Below, in pieces: positions 1 to 11,500 of a stretch of 64,000 nt of DNA (the first letter of the stretch is position 1; every line of letters starts with the position of its first letter). The notes beneath the pieces are model-generated. The model searched no databases. It saw only the letters and a program-made list of their open reading frames with translations, and was not told where the DNA came from. The position numbers and the translations under genes were made by a program. The stretch is from Calliopum simillimum (Eukaryota > Arthropoda > Insecta > Diptera > Lauxaniidae): positions 53,814,028 to 53,878,027 of the forward strand of contig OX638372.1 in NCBI GenBank assembly GCA_951812925.1, given 5' to 3'.

Positions 1-37
1 GTCGTACTATAAAGATAATTATATTTTTTGTTTTCAG

Positions 38-155
38 AATGAAACGTCACTTAAATGGTGTACATAAAATAAATAGTAATGAAAAAATGGAAGAATTAAT
101 ACAGAAGGTAAAAACAAAGAGAGAATACCGTGGCCGAATACTGGAAACTGAATAA
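38..155 (+). CDS. Last exon of an upstream ZAD-type C2H2 zinc-finger paralogue (partial)
   Basis: An acceptor ending in CAG at 35-37 is followed by an open stretch to a TAA at 153-155. It begins with the second half of a C2H2 finger (MKRHLNGVHK) and ends in a short Lys/Glu-rich tail. It is nearly identical to the last exon of the complete gene ending at 3351, and the 3' flanks of both are also alike, so this is the end of a tandem duplicate whose body lies left of the window. The tail differs: this copy continues some nine residues further (ending RILETE). The function is presumably sequence-specific DNA binding, as in the family. Confidence 0.8.
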
Positions 156-196
156 ATTAGATTTATAAAAAATATATGATTAAAAAGTATATACAG

Positions 197-543
197 CCTT
201 GGTCCGTAATCCGTGCGGTTTCAATTACTTTTCGTTTAAGGTAAAGATTTTTGATGAAAACGGTAAGTCGTATGACAAAAAGTATTTTGATGTTCCTGTT
301 TCAAATCTTATGCTCTTCAAATAATAATCATATTTGTAAACAAAATACATAGTAATTTTGCGTATTTTGTCACCGTTTTGCGGCTTAAAAAACTCCCTAA
401 GCGGTAATTTTTTTGTGTTTACTCATGTTCATATTATTTGTAAAGCTTTTAGTTCTCCACAAAAGAGACCCTTTATCGTTTTCATCAAAAATCCTTCGAA
501 ACGAAAAGTAATTGAAACTGCTCAGATTCCAGAACAGTCCTGA
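197..543. repeat. Foldback element, family A, copy 1
   Basis: The left end (GGTCCGTAATCCGTGCGG, then TTTCAATTACTTTTCG) is matched in inverse orientation by the right end (AACGAAAAGTAATTGAAAC followed by GATTCCAGAACAG). The two arms also share inverted internal modules such as a TTTGTAAA stretch and a GATGAAAACGGTAAGTCG block. There is no coding capacity. Related copies lie at 3400, 7297 and 33682. Confidence 0.65.
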
Positions 544-1009
544 TTGTATAAATATTGATAGATTATATACCAATTATTAAAATAAGATGATGAACTTATT
601 ATAAAAAATTGAGTTTCTTTTTCTTACACATGTGGGTTTTCTGCAAAAACAGAGTTTATGAAAATAATGAATTTCTTATTATGGTGTATTTACATTAATT
701 ATTTTATTTTAAAATATTTTTGGTATATAATTTTAATGTAAAGCAATTACGCTTACCACTGGAATCCATTGTAGAATAGATTTTCGTAAGGATTACGAAA
801 GTGCTATTATTGAATTCAAATCGTTACGAACGTGAATACGTTTCTCGGACTGTGCGGAAATGTTTTGAATAGTCAGTGGCTGTCACTTTCAAAAAGGTAC
901 TTTTGTACATACATATTTTTATTTTTGGATAGACATCACTAGAAGCGATGACAACCCTGTCATTAGTTATTTGAAAATTGTGTCAACAAAAACAAAACTT
1001 TTCAAGCAA
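544..1009. other. Intergenic and 5' flanking DNA of the zinc-finger gene
   Basis: This stretch is AT-rich. The first part (about 560-760) is homologous to 3750-3960, the 3' flank of the second zinc-finger gene, which shows that the tandem duplication included downstream DNA. The promoter of the complete gene must lie here, but I see no convincing TATA box. Confidence 0.5.
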
Positions 1010-3351
1010 ATGGGAAAGAGTAAATAACATTTAAAATAGCAATTGCAGCTTAACCCATTATTATTAATTCGCACAGGTAAAATATGTCGGGCTTGTTTAA
1101 TAGAAAATATCTCACAATCTATAAATTGGTCTTTACAACTTGACTCTGCAAAAGCTGAGAGTATAACTTATATGGAATGTTTTCAAAGGTACACTTTATT
1201 GGATGTGGATCCACAAGACCAGCTGCCCCAGGTTCTCTGCTTAGATTGTGCTGCTCAGCTACGCGATATCTATGATTTCGTAAGAAAGGCAACAGAGTCA
1301 CATCAAGCTTTGCTGTTGAAACTTTTTTATGAAGAAACAGCTGGAGAAAACTTTAAATGTATGACGGTGGAAAAAACTGAAATCGAGGATGATGACGAAA
1401 CAGCTAGAGAAAACTTTGAATGTGTGACAGTGGAAAAAACTGAAATCGAGGATGATGACGAATTATTGTTCACAAACAGCAAGGTCGGTTGTATACACTT
1501 TTTAGGAAACTAAAGTTATATTATCGATTGCAGACATGTTCGCTGAATGTAGATCAGGAATTGACAACTAATTCGAATGGAAATAATGACTATGAACCTA
1601 AGCCTTCGAATAACTCCACAACTGCACAGAAAGACACCGAGATAGTAATTCCTAGTGCTAAAACTTTGAAAAGAAGAAAACGTGGAAGACCAAGATCAAG
1701 TTTACAATCTGAAATAAAAAAAATAGATACGCAAGATAAAGATATGATAAAATGTGACTGTTGCAGTGGTATTTTTACTCAAAAACAAATGAAGCGACAT
1801 GTATCATATGCTCACAAATCAAAAATGCATCTGTGTCACGCATGTCGTAAGATGATATTTAGATTTTAATATATTTACTCTAATTTACATATATTAATTA
1901 AATATTGAAAACTATTCTTTCAGCACGTGCATTTAAGGATCCAGGCTCATTACGTCAGCATGCGCTCACACATGAAGAAAATCGACAGCGTAATTACTCT
2001 TGCGAACATTGTGGGAAGAAATTTCTGACTAAAGCTTCTTATCAAAATCATGTTAAGACACATGACACCAATCGAAAAGCAGTATTCCAATGCACACATT
2101 GTGAGAAATCATTTCTGTATAAGGGCGGTTTAAAACTACACATGATCTATCACACAGGAGAAATGTTGGAATGTAAAATTTGTGCAAAGAAATTTCCGCG
2201 CCTTGGTGATTTAGAAGTACATTTACGCAGTCATTCCGGAGATTTGCCCTATAAATGTATATATTGTGATAAAGCATTCATACAGGCAGGTGCACTTAAT
2301 AAACATGTGAGAAGGCAACATGAAGACTACCGTTACAAGTGTGACATGTGTAATAAAGAATACCTTCATCAGTCGTCATTGTTTCAGCATAAACAGGAAC
2401 ACATGGGACTACCTCTGATATGTTTGATATGTGGAAAAGGATTCGTCAATAATTCAAAGTATGTATATAACTAGAAATAACGCCCAATGAAATAACTAAA
2501 AAAAATAACAAAGTAACACCCAAAAAATAAAATTACGTAACAACGCCCAAAATAAAAACGAAATAACGCCCAAAAAATATGAAATAAAGCCCAAAAACAA
2601 AAATGAAATAACTCCCAAATTATGTTGGCGTTAGGAAATGACGCCCAAAAACGAAATGACGCCCAAAAACGAAATAACGCCCAAATTATGTTCATATAAA
2701 TTTGGGCGATAATCATTTTGGAAAAATCGCACAAAATTTATTTATATGAAAATAATTTGTGCGTTTTTTAGCTTTTTTTTTTTTTTGAAACGAAATAACG
2801 CCCAACAAAATGAAATAAAGCCCAAATTTTGGGCGTTATTTCGTAAAAAAATCGTTTTTTTGACTACGTAATCGAAAAACGTAAAAAAATCGATTTTGGG
2901 ATGCGAATATTATCTATATCCCCAAAAAAAATTATAATTTGTAAACGCCAACATTTTTTTAAGAGTATGTTTAGTCTTTATTTCTAAAGCACCCTTGGAT
3001 ACCGATTTTGTAATGAAAAAAAAGTTATGACCAAAAAACATGTTTTGTAGCCAAAATGAGCCTTCAGTAGAATCAAAAGTGCTCCACTGGTTTTTCTCGG
3101 AATGAAAAAAAAAGAATGATGTAGATATCGTTTTTAAGGGTTCTTCTAACTTTTGAGTCGGTTTCGGGATGATTTTTTTTTTTTTTTTGCTTCATACAAA
3201 AACGAACCGGTCTATCATGCATAAACATATATTATATAATTTTATTTCCAAATTTGTTTTCAGAATGAAACGTCATTTAAATGGTGTACATAAAATTAGT
3301 AATGAAAAAATGGATGAATTCATACAGAAGGCAAAAGCAAAAAGAAAATAA
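1010..3351 (+). CDS. ZAD-C2H2 zinc-finger protein, complete (5 exons, 450 aa)
   Basis: Probable nuclear DNA-binding transcription factor. Proposed coding exons are 1010-1019, 1077-1483, 1534-1846, 1924-2458 and 3264-3351; all junctions have GT-AG and keep phase (451 codons with stop). The start is an ATG at 1010, giving MGKSKICRACL. The first ~80 residues form a ZAD domain (Cys pair in CRAC, second pair in CLDC), a dimerisation module typical of insects. An acidic linker contains a 21-residue direct repeat (nucleotides 1334-1459, ending TEIEDDD in both copies). A basic AT-hook-like RRKRGRPRSS follows. Eight C2H2 fingers are visible, starting at KCDCC, LCHAC, SCEHC, QCTHC, ECKIC, KCIYC, KCDMC and ICLIC. 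Finger 2 is split by intron 3 and finger 8 by intron 4, which supports the exon model. The partner paralogue ends at 155. No DNA target can be inferred. The first intron (57 nt) is the least certain junction. Confidence 0.85.
2466..2850. repeat. FB-like element of GGGCGTTATTTC repeats, locus 1 (intron 4 of the zinc-finger gene)
   Basis: The stretch is built of 17-21 base units of the type AAAACGAAATAACGCCC on one strand, then the same motif inverted (TTTGGGCGTTATTTCG). A core of two inverted blocks around TTCATATAAATTTGGGCG is shared with the loci at 7790 and 37688. The rest of intron 4 (2851-3263) is AT-rich with no other signal. Confidence 0.7.
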
Positions 3352-3399
3352 CAAGGCCGAATACTGGAAACTGCATATATTGTATTTTATTTATATTAC

Positions 3400-3740
3400 T
3401 CCAAAATCTGTGCGATTTCAATTACTTTTCGTTTCGAAAGCTTTTGATGTAAACTGTAAATCGTATGACTAAAGTATTTTAAAATTTTTTTGTTTGAAAT
3501 CTTATACTCTATGAATAATCTTCCATATTTATAAACCAAAAAGTAAACGTGTAGGATATATTTGATAAAAAAAATTTTTTTGACCGTTTTGCAGTTAGGA
3601 ATATTACATAAACGGTAAATTTTTTTCCTACACACAAATCCATGTTATTTGTAAAGCTCAAAAAAGATACTTACACGTTTTCATCAAAAAGCTTTCAAAA
3701 CGAAAAATGTCGCACGGATTCCAGATCAGGCTTGATAGTA
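3400..3740. repeat. Foldback element, family A, copy 2
   Basis: Homologous to the element at 197-543 and in the same place relative to its gene, so it was probably duplicated with the zinc-finger gene. It keeps CGATTTCAATTACTTTTCG at the left and an inverted, more decayed right end near GCACGGATTCCAGATCAGG. Confidence 0.55.
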
Positions 3741-5537
3741 TAGTAACATAGACGAAATTCAAATTATTAAAATATGATGATAAACTAATTATAAAAAATT
3801 GTGTTTCTTTTTCTTGCAAATGTGGGGCTTCTGCACTCAACGAATGACTTTTTCAAATAAACAAAAAGAGTTTATTTAAATAATTATGACGTATTTACAT
3901 TAATTATTTTATCTTAACATATTTTTGATATAAATTTTTGATGTGAAACAATATCGCCACCTCATTACTAAAACTAGGCAACCACAATTAGTTTTTCTCA
4001 AAACGAGAGAATTGCAGTTACCTAGTTGTAGGGGGTTATCATGAATCAAGATTCCCGGGGAATTTTTTCAGACTGCAGTGCATTCTCTATTGCAGCTTAA
4101 GCAAATTCCCCGGGAATCTTGATTCAAGATTACCCCCGTAGTGTTGAGGTGACGAATTAAAAAAAAATATATTAAAATATGATTATTTAAACCGAAAAAT
4201 GTTTAACCAATGCGTGAATCCACATGTTACAGCAAATGTGGGCATGTAATGTGCAGTGTTTCTGCAACCACTGAAATTTTCTGAAATCAAAAACTCCTTA
4301 TTGCGTAAGGCAGATAATGACTTATTATAAAATGAATATGTGGGTATCTCAACAAGAAGAATCTGGCAAAAAAGTAAAATCGACTAATAACATGTGCTAG
4401 CGGGAAATTGTAACTTTTGCGGGTGCTAAGTAATTAACATAATTCGAGTCCGCTGAATTCAATGATCATAGTCAGTTTTACGGCTTGGCTCTGGTTTTAG
4501 AGACATTCCTTGTTTAAAAATTAATTACATGCAAATTCAACCCATTCCACAAAGAATGTCCAAAATATAAAATACATTATTTTTCCGAAATCATAAAGTT
4601 TTATCTTAAAAATGGTGAAAAAATTAACAATTTATCGTAATATTTGCAAAAGTTTTAGCCATTTTAAAATTATTTCCCATATAATCACTACCAAATACAG
4701 GATATTCCAATTTATATCTTTTCCACACCAAATTGATGCTTGTTCCATTCAATTTAAACTTTTTCCAAATCAAAATAAAGTTTTTCCAAATCAAAAACAG
4801 CTCAAATTTAGTCCCTATTCTCTTTTGATGTTTCATTTTCGTTTACACACAAAAAATGATTCTCGGCGACATGTCAACTCGTTTGTATGTTTTCTTATGG
4901 CGACCTACAAATTTCTCAATACGAATGACAAAACAAAAATCCCCTCTATCTTTCCCGTCCATCCCTCTCTCACAAACGAAATGTTTTTCGTCAAAATGTT
5001 TCATAGCATAAATAGCTTTTTGGTACTACTACTATTCCTAGCAGACTCCTACATTTTGATATCATTAGCAGCACTTTTTTGCGTACTATAGAATTTGCAA
5101 CCCTGATTGTGCTCGTTTTGTTGCTTCTCACTATTTTTCAGTGTAAAAGCAGCAAAATTTCTGAAATAATTTTTCTCTTCTTTTTTTGTGTTTTTATTTA
5201 ATTTTTTAATAAGAATTTAAGTGAAAATGCTTTAAAATACAAATTTGAAATTAAATAGTTACCAAACTTAAGCAAAAGTCTGAAAATTTTAAGACCAATT
5301 CATGGAATGCAAGTCGATAAAAAAATCAATGTGAAAAAAACTTGTCGACATCATCAAAGAGAAGAAAATTTTGCAAAAAAAAAAAAAAAAAAAATAAAAG
5401 TTTAGTGTGGAACGCCGCAATTGGATTTTTCCAAACTTCAACAGCGAGTTCCTTTTACGGACAAGGGGACGCCCCCAATTTTTAAGTGAAAAAAAGTGTA
5501 TTTTTCTTTTCGGTAAATTAGTAAAAAACAATCGAAA
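3741..5537. other. Intergenic region between the zinc-finger gene and garnet
   Basis: The first part matches the 3' flank of the upstream paralogue. A 107-bp hairpin element lies at 4031-4137. The remainder is AT-rich with a 19-base A run near 5375; the garnet promoter and 5' leader must lie in its last part. No gene is evident: the long open frame around 4612-5091 is low-complexity and has no recognisable domain. Confidence 0.5.
4031..4137. repeat. Short hairpin MITE, family B, copy 1
   Basis: The two ends are inverted copies: GGGGGTTATC then GAATCAAGATTCCCGGGGAA at the left, and the inverse ending in GATTACCCCC at the right. The flanks show GTA on both sides, a possible 3-bp target duplication. 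A second copy is at 8196-8293 and decayed relatives lie near 23100 and 29240. Confidence 0.75.
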
Positions 5538-8500
5538 ATGGCTTTAAAAAAAGTGAAAGGAAACTTTGAACGTATGTTTGATAAAAATTTAACAGATCTG
5601 GTTCGTGGCATAAGGAACAACAAGGATAATGAGGTAAGCTACATAAATGTAATTTTATTATGCATATTTTTTTTAGTTTTTGTTTAAAATTAATAATTAA
5701 TAAAATTAAATATTTTTGTTTAAATTATTGAATCCGCTGGCCTTTTAAAGTGAACTTAGTTATATCCTTAAAACAACCATTAATTAATGCATCAATGTAC
5801 GCCAACTCGACTAAATAAAAATTGTGTCTTAGCATAGAAAGTGTTTGGTCAATTACTTTTATCAACTTGATTCATGCTCGGCTTAACAACGTAAAAGCCA
5901 AAGCTTATCAAATTAACGACTCACCTTCTCTGTCCGCCTCCCCCAATTCCTTTCAACTTTGTTCACATTTTTATGCACGCACATAGCTGCTATGTGCCAT
6001 TCATTGTACATCAGCATTTTTCTTTGCCTCCAGTGTCTTCTTGAGTTTTTCTTTTGTTTTTTGTGCAATAAATTGAATGAACTTTATGGAGAAAATGTCT
6101 TGTTCATGCCGCCAGCTTCTAATCAGCAATTGATATTGTTTTTGTACTGCATTAGTTTATTTATTTTTTTTTGTAAATCTGAAATTTTTTTGTCTGGATT
6201 TTACGTTTGAAAATCGATTCCCAGTAGGAATGTGACAATCATTTAAATGAAACGAATGTGTTCGGGGTTCCCAGATAAAAATTCCGAACCATCCCAAAAG
6301 TTTTTTCTCCAAAACGTATCAAATGGTGGAGTGAAATAACTCCCGCGGAAGAAATTTTTTTTCCCGCGAGTTTTATTTCCTTTTCAAATTTAAAAATTTT
6401 TCCCTAAAAGTTTTTTACAAATATGTATTTTTTTTATTGAATATAAAGATTTTTCCGGAACCCTCTTTTTCTGCAAATACCAAGTTCCTGTTAATAAGCG
6501 AAATGGTTAAAAAATTTTAAAACTTTTTAGGTTTGATATTTTTTCCCCTAATTTTCCCCATTGTAAATCTTTTTCCCAAAGTTTTTTTCTCATAAATTTT
6601 GTTTCCCCAAAACATTTTTTTCCCCAGAATTGCGAGAAAAACCCCTAATCTGAGAACCCTGAATGAATAAATCATCAGAATTAACTTTATTGGTTTCAGG
6701 GACTTCGATTAGGAGGTGGGGGGTTGGTCCTAACCCCTATCTAATGGTCTTGTGCACAATCAAAATCACGAAATAAACATTACTTACACGTCTTTGCTAG
6801 ATAATTGCAAAGGAAGGTCCTCCCCAACAAATACGCCCCTAATTTGTTATTGCACATATTTACGTATGACGGTCTGCAACTACATGTTTTGAAATTTAAC
6901 GTTAAATGTCTTATTTCCGTGTGAAAATTAGGACTGACGATGTGCCGATGTATACTAAATAGTTTCTTCACAGCTTGCTTTTTATAAAAATTGTACTATT
7001 TTTAAGAACTTGTACCCAGTAGAGAAAGCTGGACTTAAGTCGACTTTCATTAAAAATAGGAATCTTTATGAGAAGTGCAAATATTCAATTTAAAAATATG
7101 TATCTATATATGGATTTTCAGTTTCCTTCTCAAAGTGTAATTTATGAGATGCTCTAACATCGGCTTCGATCGCCTCCTCTTTATATAATACATCAAATAC
7201 CTTTTTTCAGCATTAAACTGAGAACTTAGTTGTTTTTTTAACATAGGTCACTAAACCGGAAATGAGTGACAAATCCCTTAAAAAAGAAGTAAAACGGGCC
7301 TCTTTCGAAATCCGTGTGATTTCAATAACTTAGTTTTGATTTAAGAGGCTATTTGTTAAAAACGGTGAGTCGCACGATAAAAAGTATAAGAATCTCTTTT
7401 GTGGAGAATTGCAGGTTCTACAAATAATATTGAACTGCATTAACGAAAAAGTAATCGTTAAGGAAATAATCTTAATAAACCGCAAAAAGTCAAAGTATTC
7501 AATTTTATAAAATATTTCCTGAACGGTTTCTTTTTCGTAAAAACAAATCAATATTATTTGTAGAACCGGTAATTCTCCACAAAAAATACTCTAATACTTT
7601 TTATCGTTCGACTCACCCTTTTCGTCAAAAAGTTTTCGAAATGAAAAGTAATTGAAACCACACGGATTACGGAACAGGACTAGAAGTCTTATAAAAATGG
7701 ACATCCGTGAAATTTAAAACAAACTCAAAGCCAAAAGCCAAGGAGCACTAGAAGCCTTCATTAGGTTTACGAAGCAACGTGGATAATTTATGCGGTAGGA
7801 AATAACGCTCAATGAAATAACGTCCAAAAAAAGCCCAATACATATAATTTTTTTTTTAACGAAGTAACGCAAAAAAAAAATAATGAAATAAAGCTCAAAA
7901 GTAAAAAATCAAAATAACGGCGGAATTAAAAACGAAATTACGCCCAAAACCCAAAACGAAATAACGCCCAAATTATTTCCATATATATTTGGGCGATGAT
8001 CATTTCGAAAATAACTCCCAAAATTTATTTATATGAAAATAATTTGGGCGTTATTTGGTTTGATGTTTTTGGGCGTTATTTATTTTTTTTTTATTAGGTT
8101 TAGTTTTAGTGTGCTTTAAAATATGCTTAAATAAATACACAAATAAAACCAAAATTTCGTTGTTTCGTTATGGTTTTTGGGCGTTATTTCATATTGGCGG
8201 TTACCGTGAATCAAGATTCCCGGGGAATTTTCTCAAACTGCCGTACATTCTCTATTGCAGTTTTCCCGGGAATCTTGATTCACAATAACCCCCATTGTTT
8301 GGGCGATATCTTGTTGATTATTTTCGGAAGTTGCAAAATAAAATCGAAATAACGCCCAAATTTTTAATTAAATAAATCTCAAATTTTGAACGTTATTTCC
8401 AAATGTATATTAAAATATTGTTTGGGCGTCCCTACCTCCGATGATGATAGGTAACAAATTCAAACAAAATCGTCCAAGCTAATACAGACTAGCTATATCC

Positions 8501-11500
8501 TTATTCGAATTTAGAAGAGGAATGCAGGCATAAAAACTGACTCATAGGAATTTTGATGAAAATTCTAAATAAAAGGGTATTTTTCGCTAGGATAGAACAA
8601 AGTCCTAAAGAAAATCAGTCTTACCCAGGGCTATTTAAAATTGACACAATGGAATAGAAGTGTGATCAAAACTGTCGAGATAGAAGTCAAATTTCGCTTA
8701 CAACTATTTACAGACTTTATTTTAATTTGCTCATTGCAATACAAATCGTATGTAGATTTACGAAAAAAGCGCCGTGTAATGGAATATGCAAATACAAAGT
8801 GGAAATTTAGCGATTACCTGTTAAAAGTGTTTACATCTTTGTAGTGGTAAATGTGCTCTTACATTTATAGTGCCTCCATCTGCCTCGTGAAACAAATTAA
8901 CCGCGGGGGTGCACACTTGAGTTTATCTCTGCATTTTATTTTGAAGTGTCAACAACAAGTGATGTGAAAAATATGCAAATAGGTTAACTAACTTTATTAT
9001 AAGTATTAAAATATTACCTCTAGCATACATAACATAGTTGCTTCTAAAATGAATAATTTAGTTTCAGAACTTTGCATTTTTTTAATGATTCTTTTTTAAG
9101 GTTTATTTCATTTGAAATTAATGGATTCAACGTTATGATACAATTATTATTCTACTTTTTGCAGGCAAAATACATATCGCAATGTATTGAAGAAATTAAA
9201 CAGGAACTACGCCAGGATAATATTAACGTAAAATGTAATGCGGTGGCCAAGTTAACTTATGTAAGTAAAACTATATTTCACAATACATATCTACAAACAT
9301 TTCTTGCGAGCAAATTCTCTAGTGCACTTAAATCTCAAGTGACTACTTTAAGCTTGTAAAGAAAAATGTCAATTTGTATATTTATAATATTGTTTTTTTT
9401 TTTCAACTAAATGCATTTTTTTGCAGATTCAAATGTTAGGCTATGACATCTCATGGGCTGGGTTCAATATCATTGAGGTCATGAGCTCTTCGAGATTTAC
9501 TTGCAAACGTATTGGTTATTTAGCTGCTAGTCAATGCTTCCATCCGGATAGTGAGGTAACTTAAATCGATTGGACAATTTTAATAATTGAATCCTTATTG
9601 AATTTTATCTTTCCTTCATTTTCAGCTACTTATGTTAACAACAAATATGATACGTAAAGATTTAAATTCACAAAATCAATATGATGCTGGTGTTGCATTA
9701 AGTGGACTTAGTTGTTTTATATCACCCGATTTGTCGAGAGATTTGGCCAATGACATTATGACTTTGGTATGTGTTAAACGATGTACTATATAGTTTTAAA
9801 TATAGGTACATTTTTTATTGGCTTTGTATAGATGAGTTCAACTAAACCATATTTACGCATGAAAGCCGTCCTTATGATGTATAAAGTATTTTTACGTTAT
9901 CCCGAAGCACTAAGACCTGCATTTCCAAAACTTAAAGAAAAACTTGAAGATCCAGATCCAGGTGATTACATATATCCCTATTTTATAATATGCATTAGAA
10001 ATACATTAAAAAATTGTAACTTGAATCTACTTAGGTGTACAATCCGCTGCCGTTAATGTCATTTGTGAACTAGCACGTAAGAATCCCAAAAATTATCTTC
10101 CATTAGCGCCGGTATTTTTTAAACTCATGACAACATCAACAAACAATTGGATGCTCATTAAAATAATTAAACTGGTAAGAATTTAGTTTGAATGACACAT
10201 AAGATTTTAAGATTTACATTTTGTATATCGCTTTACATTTCAAAAATTGACGAAATCCATTAAAAATCTTTCTATGACAGTTCCAAATTCCTTTTAAACT
10301 AAATACAAATTTTTTGGTTTTGTTATCCCTACCTCATCTTTCACTTCTTTCAATAATTTAATTTTCCCTCTCTTTTCTTTTCCAACCATCCTACGACATA
10401 CATATATATGTATTTAAAACTGACTGAATAAAAAAAAACCTTTATGTTAATAAATTGTCTTAAACAAAGTTTGCCAGCTTAACAACAATTGAACCGGCTT
10501 TGGGACGTAAATTGACACAACCCTTGATAGAAATTATTTCCAGGTTTATATAAAATTTTAATCATTTTCCTCTCTTCTAAGAATCAAAATTATTGTTAAT
10601 AGTACAATCATTTGGGAGAAAAAAATTATGTTACCTGGAAAGTTTTGCGGGATTTCTGCAAATGAGTTATTTTATAGATTTCGATGTGCTCTTTCAGAAT
10701 TTCAACTTTGCTACCTCGTATCGTGTTCGCTCGAGCCGCCATATTGGAATAATGGCGTCCAAAATCAGTTTTTTACAAATATCTCTTTAACGGTTATATT
10801 TAGAGAAAAATTTTTTAGGACAATGTTGTAACTTATAAAATTTTCTATAAAAATGACCTTCGAATTGTTTTCGTACGACTTATAACTCAGGAGATATCTT
10901 TATTCAAAATTTTTGAAAAATTAGTGAATTGTGAATGCCACTTATGAGTAGGCACAGTGATGTGTCAAGCTTATAATTACGATAACTTATGAACGGTGAG
11001 TCGCACGTTTAAAATAAAAACATCTATTTATAGGGAATAACATGCGCTACAAGTTACATATTATTTTTTTTCATATCACCTATAGTTAAGGAGATATTTT
11101 TCCCACAAACCTAAAATTTTGAAAAAAAACGTTTTTTCAAAATGGCTCCTAAACGGTTCGTCCTAGAAAAAAAATTGTCAATGCATTTTATAGAACGTCC
11201 AATTCCCTATAAGAGTCTCTTCGAGCTGTTTTTTCGTCAGACTTACCCTTCATGAGATATCGCGACTTGAAAATCATTCAAAATTGAATATTGTTCTATG
11301 CGCCCTACTATGTTCAATTTTAAAAGATTTTCAAGTCGCGATATCTCATGAAGGGTAAGTCTGACGAAAAAACAGCTCGAAGAGACTCTTATGGGGAATT
11401 GAACGTTCTACAAAATGCATTGACAATTTTTTTTCTGGGACGAACCGTTTAGGAGCCATTTTGAAAAAAGTTTTTTTTCAAAATTTTAGGTTTGTGGGCA

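Larger units (their letters stand above)
5634..9164 (+). other. garnet intron 1 (3.5 kb)
   Basis: Donor GTAAGC and acceptor TTTTTGCAG. It contains a family A foldback (7297-7680), an FB-like cluster of GGGCGTTATTTC repeats (7790-8440) and, inside that cluster, a family B hairpin (8196-8293). The remainder is AT-rich with no coding signal. Developmental promoters or enhancers could be here but none is recognisable. Confidence 0.7.

Noticed and set aside
4612..5091. 159-codon open frame before garnet
   Set aside because: It is rich in Phe, Asn, Lys and Ser, as expected from AT-rich DNA, with no domain and no codon signal; it overlaps the likely garnet promoter region.
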